Shown here: in pieces, positions 48,093 to 56,198 of the stretch
How the letters are laid out: each line of letters begins with the position of its first letter
Position numbering within the stretch: position 1 is the first letter of the stretch
Source of the DNA: Candidatus Kapaibacterium sp.
GTDB taxonomy: Bacteria; Bacteroidota; Ignavibacteria; Kapaibacteriales; UBA4661
Assembly (NCBI GenBank): GCA_025455065.1
Contig: JALONG010000003.1
Coordinates: 1 to 64,000, forward strand
Reading direction: 5' to 3'
DNA length: 64,000 nt
The notes under the pieces: generated by a model
Seen by the model: the letters and a program-made list of their open reading frames with translations, nothing else
Told to the model about the DNA's origin: nothing
Databases searched by the model: none
Translations under genes and position numbers: made by a program

Positions 48093-49511
48093 CTATGCTA
48101 ATTCTTGATGTGAAGATGCTTCCTCGTTCTCTTTGACGAAACGTTTGATTTTTTGCTCCATACTGGCAAATATAGTACCACGCCGCAAGAAGGCAAGATG
48201 ACCACGCTCAAGTTCCAGCAATTCTTTAATGTGGTCTGCCCGCACATCGTTTTGTTCACTTATTTTTTCCAGGATGGCAAACTCTTCTTTACGACGCTCA
48301 AGTGAGGAATACTCAGAAAGCATCAGGCTTCTCCCTGTTATTCGTTGATAAATTTCGGCAACGGAGTATTGAAATTTGCCGTCATAATGCCACTGTACTT
48401 GAATTGCTGAAAGCTCTTGAATACTAATTAGATGCGTTTGAATATTTGGATATATCTGCTCTTGAATGGTAAGAAGTTTCTCAAGAATTTCTTTTCTGAT
48501 GTCAATCGTAAATGGTCCTATTCCATCTTGCCCGGATCTACGCCGTTTTTCTCGGTACTTTTCCTCATCACGAATCTCTTTCAGCCAATCTCGAAAATTG
48601 AGCAACGGACGCATCCATTCTTCGCCATTCAAAACCATACCTGTCATAGACTTATCTTTATCCACCACTGTACACGTCCAGCAACCAAAGCGCGAATTTC
48701 CGCAACTTGGCGTGGTAGTATCAATCACAAGTGGACATTCTTGAATATCGAAAGCACTGTAATACAAACGCACCAATTCTTGATTATCACCGCCCCAAGG
48801 GTTCGGATTGCGTGTGAGGTACGCCCATACTTGCTTGTTGGTCATCTCTGCGATAGGCGCAAACACAAAGGCATTGGGCAAAGTATGTTTTCTCAGTCGC
48901 ACACCTTCAAGTTCATATTGCTTCATGGAAGCCGCCCGATTAGCGGATTCATCTTTGCGCGTTCCGAGCAAAATAATGGCTTTACCGTGCTTATTGACAG
49001 TCTTAATAATGTAATCACTGGTAGGATTAATCTTCATCCGCTCAGTACACCATCGAAACCAGCGATTTGGCGACGGATACCCCTTCCCAATCATATTCAA
49101 CCAAAATGTATCTTCAAGTTTGGGAACGGTCTTAACGACATGAAACAAAGCGGGGTTATGGGCAAACAAATGATTTTTACCAGCATCCCGAATCAATCCC
49201 AGTTGTCGGTCAAGATATTCTATAACTTTGGGATTTTCAACAAGCGTGTCATTTGACAAAACATGAATTTCTTTGATTCGTTTTTCAATCGGCAGACCAT
49301 CAATAGCAGCAAAGACAAGCTGCAACAGCGCTGTGCTATCTTTGCCACCAGAGAAACCAAGCACCCAAGGCAAACCATCTTCACAATACTGCTCCTGAAT
49401 TTCTTGCAGGGAAAAACGCACTAACTCTTCAAGGTTTGCACCTGTTTCCTCTAGTTCATCTTCTTGAACAATTATTGGTCGCGTTTTCTTTGTTGCGGTT
49501 TCTGTAAGCAT
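48093..49511 (-). CDS. dndC: DNA phosphorothioation sulfurtransferase DndC
   Basis: 472 residues of the PAPS-reductase-like PP-loop family. WVLGFSGGKDSTALLQLVFA carries the ATP-binding SGGKDST (~54-60). Cysteines expected for an iron-sulfur cluster are in RWCTERMKI and SCGNSRFGCWTCTVVDKDKS. DndC activates DNA for insertion of sulfur into the backbone, receiving sulfur from a cysteine desulfurase. No dndA is present nearby, so a housekeeping IscS is the probable donor. It is the first gene of the operon; the promoter must lie in ~49512-49600. Confidence 0.94.
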   Translation of the reverse strand: MLTETATKKTRPIIVQEDELEETGANLEELVRFSLQEIQEQYCEDGLPWVLGFSGGKDSTALLQLVFAAIDGLPIEKRIKEIHVLSNDTLVENPKVIEYLDRQLGLIRDAGKNHLFAHNPALFHVVKTVPKLEDTFWLNMIGKGYPSPNRWFRWCTERMKINPTSDYIIKTVNKHGKAIILLGTRKDESANRAASMKQYELEGVRLRKHTLPNAFVFAPIAEMTNKQVWAYLTRNPNPWGGDNQELVRLYYSAFDIQECPLVIDTTTPSCGNSRFGCWTCTVVDKDKSMTGMVLNGEEWMRPLLNFRDWLKEIRDEEKYREKRRRSGQDGIGPFTIDIRKEILEKLLTIQEQIYPNIQTHLISIQELSAIQVQWHYDGKFQYSVAEIYQRITGRSLMLSEYSSLERRKEEFAILEKISEQNDVRADHIKELLELERGHLAFLRRGTIFASMEQKIKRFVKENEEASSHQELA

Positions 49512-49570
49512 AGTTCTGGTAGTATTTTGGCGAAATGTGTCAATGGTGTGGAGGCATATACGTTACAAAT

Positions 49571-49700
49571 ATACGCAAAAACGCCGAAAGAGACTATTCT
49601 TCCGGCGTTTTTGTAAACGAGCGTCAGGGTGAATCTAATCAGCTTATTCTAATGCTTTTACTTCGCTTGCAAGTGCTTCTTCCGAAGCCCTTGTTTCTAC
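49571..49700 (-). pseudogene. Remnant of rplQ 3' end with its terminator
   Basis: Starting atacgcaaaaacgccgaaag, about 130 bases match the real rplQ end and terminator at 50526-50660. The terminator part (49577-49612) is nearly identical; the coding part is more diverged and no longer an rplQ frame. With the intact copy it brackets the HEPN/MNT pair in direct orientation, 955 bp apart. The hairpin should still terminate transcription entering the dnd operon. Confidence 0.9.
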
Positions 49701-49729
49701 GTCTATGAAACTGCACTGAATGAGATCTA

Positions 49730-50057
49730 TCACCGTTCATAAAAGACTGTACCAACACGCTCAATATGCTCTCTCACATCATTATTCCGCAACGACGGCG
49801 CGTGAAGAACATCCACCATGTAAGGAAGCGAACTCTCGTCACAAGCAGATTTGATGCAGCGCACAGTCTCATTTGAAACATCGTCATTCATAATGGCAAG
49901 GTCAATATCGCTGCCTTGCGAGTATGTTCCTTTGGCTCGGCTTCCGAAAATATGCACCCGTTTTACTTCAGGAAAACGCTGTAATATCGCATAGAGCCGT
50001 TTGAACGTCGCGCTCTTTCAGCCCGAAACGCTCTGTGAGGTCAATGTTTGCTTGCAT
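49730..50057 (-). pseudogene. MNT-type nucleotidyltransferase, frameshifted
   Basis: Starting at ATG 50057 the frame reads MQANIDLTERFGLKERDVQT then meets a stop within ten codons. Moving one base near 49995-50002 gives LYAILQRFPEVKRVHIFGSR, continuing into AKGTYSQGSDIDLAIMNDDV to the stop at 49730. GSRAKG and SDIDLA are the catalytic motif of minimal nucleotidyltransferases, which neutralise HEPN toxins by adding AMP. A single extra base explains the break. It may be a recent inactivation or a sequencing error. Confidence 0.8.
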
Positions 50058-50478
50058 CGTCATTTTGCGTGGGGGAAGATTGTAGTTCTTTCAGAAAAAA
50101 ACTGTGTAGCTGCTTGAGTGCCGGAAACACGTCTTGACGCAAGCGTGGTTCAGCGTTTTCAAATTTCTCGCCACTGTAATCATACGAAAGCATATTGCGA
50201 ATTTCCAAGCCGTCAATCAACTCTTGCGCACACAAGATGTAGGTACTTTGCTGTGCGAGCCGAATCGTGTCTTTTGGTGAGGGTTTGAACGCAAATCCTT
50301 TCTCTTCGAGAAAATCTTTAAGCGTTTTCCACGCTAATTCCAACGTAAATTCAAAGCGCTGAATAAGCCCATTTCGCTCAAGTTCGTTCAAATACGGCTT
50401 TTCTACGGCTTCTCTCAAGCGCAGAAATGCTTGGTCATAATTGCGAAAACGCTGTTGCCAGCGTATATCCTGATTCAT
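50041..50478 (-). CDS. HEPN-domain protein (HI0074-like) of an HEPN/MNT pair
   Basis: 145 residues from ATG 50478 (MNQDIRWQQRFRNYDQAFLR). LIQRFEFTLELAWKTLKDFL is the hallmark of HI0074-type substrate-binding HEPN proteins. The motif SYDYSGEKFENA lies where HEPN RNases carry their RxxxxH residues, and no clear RxxxxH is visible. It overlaps the MNT start by 17 bp, the usual pair arrangement. The pair sits between the two rplQ-end copies. Confidence 0.85.
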   Translation of the reverse strand: MNQDIRWQQRFRNYDQAFLRLREAVEKPYLNELERNGLIQRFEFTLELAWKTLKDFLEEKGFAFKPSPKDTIRLAQQSTYILCAQELIDGLEIRNMLSYDYSGEKFENAEPRLRQDVFPALKQLHSFFLKELQSSPTQNDDASKH

Positions 50479-50531
50479 AGCGCTTTGCAACAAAGAAAGG
50501 TTGATGAAATTGAGCGAGGAATAATATACGC

Positions 50532-50567
50532 AAAAACGCCGAAAGAGACTACTCTTCCGGCGTTTTT
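50532..50567. terminator. Terminator of the ribosomal supercluster after rplQ
   Basis: A 16-bp stem (50532-50547 with 50552-50567, one mismatch) with a 4-nt loop and A/T runs on both sides ends transcription of rplQ. The same hairpin is present in the remnant at 49577-49612. Confidence 0.9.
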
Positions 50568-50599
50568 GTAAACGAGTGTTAGCGCGAATCCGTGAGCGC

Positions 50600-51214
50600 T
50601 TATTCTGCTGCTTTTTCTTCGCTTGCAGGTGCTTCTTCCGAAGCCGTTGCTTCTGCGCTTACTTCTTCGGAAGCAGCAACTTCCTCGACCTGCGCAACAG
50701 CCGCAGCCACGCTTGCAGCTACTTGCTGCTGAACACGTGCTTGTGCGGTGCTTTGCGGGGCTTCTTTGCGTTTTTTCTTGCGACCGAGTGTACGGCGACC
50801 ATCTTGGCTTTCTGCCCAATCAACCAGCTCAATAACTGCCGTGCGGCTACCGTCGCCATGACGTGTACCGGTTTTGATGATGCGGCAGTATCCGCCCGGG
50901 CGATTTTCTACAACGGGAGCAATCGCATCAAAAAGTTCCTGCAAAACCGCTTTGTCTTTGATGTACCGACCAACGGTACGGCGTGAGTGAATATCAACGG
51001 TATGACCATTGGTCAGCTGCCCGTTCTGCTCTGCCAAATACGCATTTTTTGCTTTAGTGATAAGGCGTTCAACGAAGGGGCGCAATTCTTTTGCTTTTGC
51101 TTCGGTAGTCGCAATGCGCTTGTGTTGCAGAAGCGATGTTGCCATATTGTTCAAAAGCGCTTTGCGGTGGCTTGCGGTGCGCTTCAGTTTTCTACCGGAA
51201 CGTAAGTGTCTCAT
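50600..51214 (-). CDS. rplQ: Ribosomal protein L17
   Basis: 204 residues from ATG 51214 (MRHLRSGRKLKRTASHRKAL). RTVGRYIKDKAVLQELFDAI and GGYCRIIKTGTRHGDGSRTA are the L17 core near the exit tunnel of the large subunit. After residue ~145 comes an Ala/Glu-rich extension of about 60 residues (EEVSAEATASEEAPASEEKA), long compared with E. coli L17 (127 residues). It ends the supercluster; part of its 3' end is duplicated at 49571. Confidence 0.96.
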   Translation of the reverse strand: MRHLRSGRKLKRTASHRKALLNNMATSLLQHKRIATTEAKAKELRPFVERLITKAKNAYLAEQNGQLTNGHTVDIHSRRTVGRYIKDKAVLQELFDAIAPVVENRPGGYCRIIKTGTRHGDGSRTAVIELVDWAESQDGRRTLGRKKKRKEAPQSTAQARVQQQVAASVAAAVAQVEEVAASEEVSAEATASEEAPASEEKAAE

Positions 51215-51326
51215 GGTAAATGTACGGAAAAAAGGGGGTGAAAAAATTATCGTCAAAAAGCCGTGCAAGAGTGTTGATGCGTACTGTTCACCGAGTACGT
51301 GTGCATCAAAGCGGCGGAAGAAGGGT

Positions 51327-52325
51327 TTAGTCTTCAGCCGGTTGTTTTTCTTCTTCTTGCAGGTACTTCTCAACGTCCATACCGAAATGGAGGTTAAATT
51401 GCTGAACGATTTCCGTCAATTCAGCAAGCGATTTGCGTCCGAAGTTACGGAACTTCAGCATATCGCCTTCTTGACGACGTACAAGGTCGGCAAGCGTTTT
51501 GATGTTGGCTGCTTTCAAGCAGTTGTGAGAACGGACGGAAAGTTCGAGGTCATCCACCGATGTATTCAAGATACGGCGAACACGCGCAAATTCAGCGTCG
51601 CGTGATTCATCTTCGGCTTCGGGTTCTTCCTCGAAATCAAAATTGATAAAGAGTTGGATATGGTCGCGGAGAATCCGTGCAGCCTGCTCCATAGATTCTT
51701 CGGCAGAAATCGTGCCGTCGGTCTCCACATCCATCGTGAGGCGCTCGTAGTCGGTTTTTTGACCAACACGGAACGGCTCAACGGTGTATTTCACATTTTT
51801 GATTGGGGTAAAAATCGCGTCAATAGGAATTGTATTGACAAGATGCTCCGGGTCGCGGTTTTCGTCGGCTGGAACGTAGCCTTTACCGCGTCCAATCATA
51901 AGTTCAATTTCAATATCGGCATCTTTGGAAAGCGTCGCAATGTAGTGGTCAGGATTCATTACTTCCACTTGGTCGCTTGCTGTTTGGATGTCTTTCGCTG
52001 TAAATACGTGCGGACCTTTGAGGCGGAATGCGACTTGCACACCTTTTTTATCCATCATTTTCAGGCGAACACCTTTCAAATTGAGGATAATCTCGCACAT
52101 ATCTTCAATCACACCCGGAATGGTCTGAAACTCATGCAACACGCCGCTAATGCGCACAGCAACAATCGCAGCGCCGGGAATGGAAGAAAGCAAAACGCGA
52201 CGGAACGAGTTACCGATAGTAACACCGTAGCCGCCTTCAAGTGGCTGAAGAATAAAAATACCGTGATTCGGAGTCGAACTTTCGTGTACGATAACACGCT
52301 CGGGCATTTGCATTGCAAGACTCAT
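51327..52325 (-). CDS. rpoA: RNA polymerase alpha subunit
   Basis: 332 residues. The N-terminal dimerisation domain has GGYGVTIGNSFRRVLLSSIP and the C-terminal domain has VRSHNCLKAANIKTLADLVR with FRNFGRKSLAELTEIVQQFN, which contacts UP elements and activators. An acidic linker (EEEPEAEDESRDAEF) joins them. It follows rpsK directly; rpsD, normally between them, is absent. Confidence 0.98.
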   Translation of the reverse strand: MSLAMQMPERVIVHESSTPNHGIFILQPLEGGYGVTIGNSFRRVLLSSIPGAAIVAVRISGVLHEFQTIPGVIEDMCEIILNLKGVRLKMMDKKGVQVAFRLKGPHVFTAKDIQTASDQVEVMNPDHYIATLSKDADIEIELMIGRGKGYVPADENRDPEHLVNTIPIDAIFTPIKNVKYTVEPFRVGQKTDYERLTMDVETDGTISAEESMEQAARILRDHIQLFINFDFEEEPEAEDESRDAEFARVRRILNTSVDDLELSVRSHNCLKAANIKTLADLVRRQEGDMLKFRNFGRKSLAELTEIVQQFNLHFGMDVEKYLQEEEKQPAED

Positions 52326-52457
52326 GATGTGTATCCTTTGTCCGTGAAGAAGAATTCGTTGAAAAAACAGGAAGCGGACGATTTATCCAAACAACAGAAA
52401 AGCACCGCATGAACATTCGTGATGAACACACGGTACTTCCTTCAAAATAGTCGTATT

Positions 52458-52847
52458 TTAGACTCTTCTACGCTTCGGTGGGCGGCAACCATTGTGCGGT
52501 ATCGGTGTGCGGTCAAGAATAGTCTGTACTTCAAGTCCGGCTTGGTTCAGCGCACGGACGGCAGCTTCACGACCGGAGCCGGGACCTTTGACAAACACAT
52601 CTACTTTGCGCAAGCCCATGTCGTATGCTTCTTTGCCTGCATTTTCAGCAGAAACTTGAGCAGCATACGGAGTATTCTTTTTTGAGCCGCGAAAACCATT
52701 CCGACCAGCCGACGACCAACTGAGAACGTTACCATAGACATCGGTAATCGTTACTTGCACATTGTTGAACGTCGCACGGACAAAGGCTTTTCCGTGAATA
52801 TCGGAAACTGTCTTTTTCTTTGCGCGTTTCGCGTAAGTTTTAGCCAT
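52458..52847 (-). CDS. rpsK: Ribosomal protein S11
   Basis: 129 residues: [40 protein letters not shown], and [20 protein letters not shown] then [12 protein letters not shown] are conserved. S11 helps form the mRNA exit platform of the small subunit. 242 bp separate it from rpsM upstream, much more than elsewhere in the cluster. Confidence 0.98.
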   Translation of the reverse strand: MAKTYAKRAKKKTVSDIHGKAFVRATFNNVQVTITDVYGNVLSWSSAGRNGFRGSKKNTPYAAQVSAENAGKEAYDMGLRKVDVFVKGPGSGREAAVRALNQAGLEVQTILDRTPIPHNGCRPPKRRRV

Positions 52848-52937
52848 AGTTCGTTAAAAAAATAAAAACAAGAAAATATAGTCTGATTCGCTTTATGGCT
52901 GCTAATGGACTTCCAAAGAAGATTTAGCGCCCTTTAG

Positions 52938-52979
52938 ACAGCAATAGCACAGACAAAGTGGTGTCTGTGCTGCTGCTGT
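52938..52979. repeat. Long hairpin in the rpsM-rpsK gap
   Basis: acagcaatagcacagaca (52938-52955) pairs with its complement at 52962-52979 with two mismatches and a 6-nt loop. No T-run follows on either strand. The core gcacagaca is shared with the inner repeat of the element at 26767. It might be a REP-like sequence or an RNA regulatory stem between two ribosomal genes. Confidence 0.7.
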
Positions 52980-53089
52980 GGTAATGCATTGTTGTTTGGT
53001 ACAAACCAAGAAAGAAACAATGAAAGTTAAATGGGGTGTGTATGCAATGCAAGAGAAAGATTTCTCGAAGAGGGCATACAATTTCCCGA

Positions 53090-53470
53090 TTATTTCTTCG
53101 CTGCTTTTTTCTTACCTGCAACGGTCTTACGACGACCTTTGCGAGTACGAGAGTTTGTACGGGTACGCTGACCACGGGCGGGCAATCCGCGACGGTGGCG
53201 CAAACCACGATAGCAGCCAATATCCATGAGGCGCTTGATGTCAAGCGCAATCTCACTGCGCAACTGACCTTCAACGCTGTATTCGTTTTGGATAATTTGA
53301 CGCAAGCGTGCTACTTCTTCATCGGTGATGTCAGAGACGCGCTTGTTTGTCGGGACGTTTGCTTTTTCGAGAATTTCGATAGAGCGGGTTGGACCAATCC
53401 CGAAGATGTATTGAAGCCCGATAAATGCGTGTTTATTTTTGGGCAAATCTACGCCGGCTATACGTGCCAA
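53090..53470 (-). CDS. rpsM: Ribosomal protein S13
   Basis: 126 residues: [20 protein letters not shown] then [19 protein letters not shown], and [20 protein letters not shown] then [12 protein letters not shown]13 sits in the head of the small subunit and contacts the large subunit and P-site tRNA. The basic KKAAKK tail is usual. Confidence 0.98.
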   Translation of the reverse strand: MARIAGVDLPKNKHAFIGLQYIFGIGPTRSIEILEKANVPTNKRVSDITDEEVARLRQIIQNEYSVEGQLRSEIALDIKRLMDIGCYRGLRHRRGLPARGQRTRTNSRTRKGRRKTVAGKKKAAKK

Positions 53471-53494
53471 GATGCTACTCCTTGAAATGAAAAA

Positions 53495-53611
53495 TTAACC
53501 TTGACGTTGTTTATGACGAGGATTTTTCTTGTTAATGACATAGACTCTGCCTTTACGACGAACTATTTTGTCGTCGGCGCTACGTTTTTTAACGGAGGCT
53601 TGAACCTTCAT
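53495..53611 (-). CDS. rpmJ: Ribosomal protein L36, zinc-free form
   Basis: 38 residues, [20 protein letters not shown] to NPRHKQRQG. The fold signature [38 protein letters not shown] is intact. The cysteines that bind zinc in the common form are all replaced ([17 protein letters not shown]), so this is the cysteine-free type. It lies between rpsM and infA as expected. Confidence 0.93.
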   Translation of the reverse strand: MKVQASVKKRSADDKIVRRKGRVYVINKKNPRHKQRQG

Positions 53612-53694
53612 TGTACTAATCCTTGATAAAATGTCGTAAGTATGCGATTTTCAAATGTTGGGCGAAAAAACGGTACAGAATTACAAATATAACA

Positions 53695-53913
53695 CTATTT
53701 GTAACGATATACAACTCTTCCTTTTGTTAAATCGTAAGGAGAGAGTTCTACGGTAACTTTGTCGCCTTGAATAATCTTGATAAAATTCATCCGCATCTTC
53801 CCGGACACGTGTGCAAGCACTTTATGTCCGTTTTCCAACTTCACGATAAATTGTGCGTTAGGAAGTGTTTCTTCGACAAGACCATCTACACGTATTAAGC
53901 CTTGTTTTGCCAT
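53695..53913 (-). CDS. infA: Translation initiation factor IF-1
   Basis: 72 residues from ATG 53913 ([20 protein letters not shown]); 17 upstream in-frame residues are outside the family. [20 protein letters not shown] and [20 protein letters not shown] give the single OB-fold that binds the A site of the 30S subunit during initiation. It overlaps nothing and follows map by 51 bp. Confidence 0.97.
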   Translation of the reverse strand: MAKQGLIRVDGLVEETLPNAQFIVKLENGHKVLAHVSGKMRMNFIKIIQGDKVTVELSPYDLTKGRVVYRYK

Positions 53914-53964
53914 AAAAAACGATGCGTAAATGAATTGAGTGTTTTCACAAAACGTTTCTTGCAA

Positions 53965-54789
53965 TTAGTCAAGCAACGTTAAAATAATTGGCGGTTCTTT
54001 TTCTTGGACAATCACTGTATGCTCGAAATGCGCAGAAGGTTTGCCATCGGATGTGCGTACTGTCCAACCATCACTATCGGTATAAACTTTTGATTTTCCT
54101 GCATTAACCATCGGTTCAATGGCAAGTGCCTGACCGGGACGCAGACGAACGTTCGGATATTGTTCGCGGTGCATAAGCGGAGGAATAAAGTTTGGTATGG
54201 AAGGCTCCTCGTGAATCGTTTCGCCAACTCCGTGTCCAACTAATTCTCGCACACATGAATAGCCGTTTTTTTCAACGTGCTTTTGTATTGCACCGGAAAT
54301 AGCATAGACTTTATTACGACCTGTTGCTTGCTCTAAACCTAGCATCAATGCTTCCTGTGTGACACGAAGCAGTTTTGCTTTTTCGTCGCTTATTGCTCCG
54401 ATAGCAAAGGTATAAGCACTGTCACCGTGATAACCATTTTTATAGGCAAGACAGTCAAACGATACTATATCGCCTTCTTGCAATATACGTTCTTTGCTTG
54501 GAACACCATGCACAACGGCATCATTTACCGAAATACACGTTGCATATTGATAGACAAGCTGGCGCTGCTTACCATTGATATTCGTCGTCCACGGCACTTG
54601 ATAGTTTTTGATTGATGGCGTTGCTCCTCGTGAGCAAATATAATCGTCGGCAATTTTGTCAATCTCCAGCGTATTCATGCCCGGTTTCATGTACCGAGCA
54701 ACAAGCAAGATGGTATCGGCGACAATCCGACACGCTTCTTCAATATAATCCAGAGCAGATTTGACTTTAACCGACGGCGCACCAACCAT
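53965..54789 (-). CDS. map: Methionine aminopeptidase, type I
   Basis: 274 residues. The five metal ligands are recognisable: Asp in SFDCLAYKNGYHGDSAY (two Asp), His in GHGVGETIHEEPSIPNF, Glu in ALAIEPMVNAG and the final Glu in FEHTVIV. VNDAVVHGVPSKERILQEGD supplies the substrate-side His. It removes the initiator methionine. Its place between secY and infA is standard. Confidence 0.97.
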   Translation of the reverse strand: MVGAPSVKVKSALDYIEEACRIVADTILLVARYMKPGMNTLEIDKIADDYICSRGATPSIKNYQVPWTTNINGKQRQLVYQYATCISVNDAVVHGVPSKERILQEGDIVSFDCLAYKNGYHGDSAYTFAIGAISDEKAKLLRVTQEALMLGLEQATGRNKVYAISGAIQKHVEKNGYSCVRELVGHGVGETIHEEPSIPNFIPPLMHREQYPNVRLRPGQALAIEPMVNAGKSKVYTDSDGWTVRTSDGKPSAHFEHTVIVQEKEPPIILTLLD

Positions 54790-54827
54790 AGCCGTTATCC
54801 TGAAAAAGAACGATAAACCCAGAGAAT

Positions 54828-56198
54828 TTAATATCCGCCCGGTGTCTGTACATTGACATTACCGGAACGACCACGTAATTTACCACTCTTCATAAAGCCA
54901 TCATAATGACGCATGAGCAAGTATGATTCAATTTGCTGCAAAGTATCAAGTGCCACGCCAACAATAATCAGCAAACTTGTACCGCCAAAAAATGATGCAA
55001 AGAGCGAAGGGACTGCAAGAACGTTGGAAACAAAGACCGGCAAAACAGCAATGCAGGCAAGGAATATTGAACCTGGCAGCGTTATGCGTGTCAAAATGTT
55101 GTCCATGTACTCTGCTGTGGGAGCGCCCGGGCGAACACCCGGAACAAAACCGCCTTGCTTCTTCATGTTGTCAGCAACATCTTTCGGATTGAAAGCAATT
55201 GCTGTGTAAAAATATGTAAAGAATACAATGAGAATTGCGTAGAAAATTGCATAGACGAAAGAACGGTCACTCCAGATTCGTGCGAGTGAAGCAGCCCATT
55301 GAGCATCAGGAAAGAAACTCAAAATCGTGCTGGGAATAAACATGATGGACTGAGCGAAGATAATCGGCATAACACCTGCTGTGTTTACACGCAAAGGAAT
55401 GTATTGCGTTGTTCCACCATAAACCTTGCGACCCACAACACGCTTTGCATATTGTACGGGGATTCGGCGTGTGCCTTGTGTCATTAATACAACAAGGGCA
55501 ATTATGACTGCCAATAGTCCAAGCAGAATAGCATCAACAATCCAAAGGCGCGAACCTGCTTGAATCAATTTTGCTTCTTGCAAGATAGCCACAGGAAGTT
55601 GAGCGATAATACCAATAAAGATAATCAGTGAGATACCGTTACCAATTCCGCGCTCCGTAATCTGCTCACCAAGCCACATAAGAAGAATTGTTCCTGCGGT
55701 CATCAGCACAATAGCAGTCAGTGTAAAGAGGAAGCCGGAATCTGGCACAACCGAGAGTCCGCCTACACCTTGGGTTGAAGCAATTTTTATACTGACAGCC
55801 CATGCCTGCAAAGCCGCTAAAATTACGGTTGCGATGCGTGCATAGTTATTCAATCTACGACGACCTTCATCACCTTCTCGCTGCATACGCTGAAGTTCGG
55901 GAATAAAAATTCCGCCTAATTGCAAAATAATCGTTGCAGAAATATAGGGCATAATTCCAAGTGCAAAAATTGCCGCGTTGGAAAATGCTCCCCCCACAAA
56001 GAGGTCAAAAAGACCAAACAGTGTGTTGGAGTTGGATGAACTTGCTGTTGCTGCTTTGAGTGCAGCTACATCTACTCCCGGAATCGTAATAAACGAGCCG
56101 AGACGCACAACAAGTAATACTCCGGCGGTGAAGAGAATTCTCTGCCGGAGTTCTTCAATTCTGAAGATGTTTTTGAGTGTTTCGATGATTCTATTCAT
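54828..56198 (-). CDS. secY: Protein translocase subunit SecY
   Basis: 456 residues with ten membrane helices. FITIPGVDVAALK, FALGIMPYISATIILQL, GEQITERGIGNGISLIIFIG and SYLLMRHYDGFMKSGKLRGR are conserved landmarks. It forms the channel through which the signal peptides of the many exported proteins in this window pass. Its start overlaps the end of rplO by 8 bp. Confidence 0.98.
   Translation of the reverse strand: MNRIIETLKNIFRIEELRQRILFTAGVLLVVRLGSFITIPGVDVAALKAATASSSNSNTLFGLFDLFVGGAFSNAAIFALGIMPYISATIILQLGGIFIPELQRMQREGDEGRRRLNNYARIATVILAALQAWAVSIKIASTQGVGGLSVVPDSGFLFTLTAIVLMTAGTILLMWLGEQITERGIGNGISLIIFIGIIAQLPVAILQEAKLIQAGSRLWIVDAILLGLLAVIIALVVLMTQGTRRIPVQYAKRVVGRKVYGGTTQYIPLRVNTAGVMPIIFAQSIMFIPSTILSFFPDAQWAASLARIWSDRSFVYAIFYAILIVFFTYFYTAIAFNPKDVADNMKKQGGFVPGVRPGAPTAEYMDNILTRITLPGSIFLACIAVLPVFVSNVLAVPSLFASFFGGTSLLIIVGVALDTLQQIESYLLMRHYDGFMKSGKLRGRSGNVNVQTPGGY

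Noticed and set aside
49571-49700. Inner copy of the rplQ end as a functional rplQ gene
   Set aside because: The coding part has stops and substitutions and lacks everything but the last residues; only the hairpin is intact.
52848-53089. Possible hidden rpsD or other small gene in the rpsM-rpsK gap
   Set aside because: No frame gives S4-like text or any plausible ribosome-protein sequence; only the hairpin at 52938-52979 stands out.
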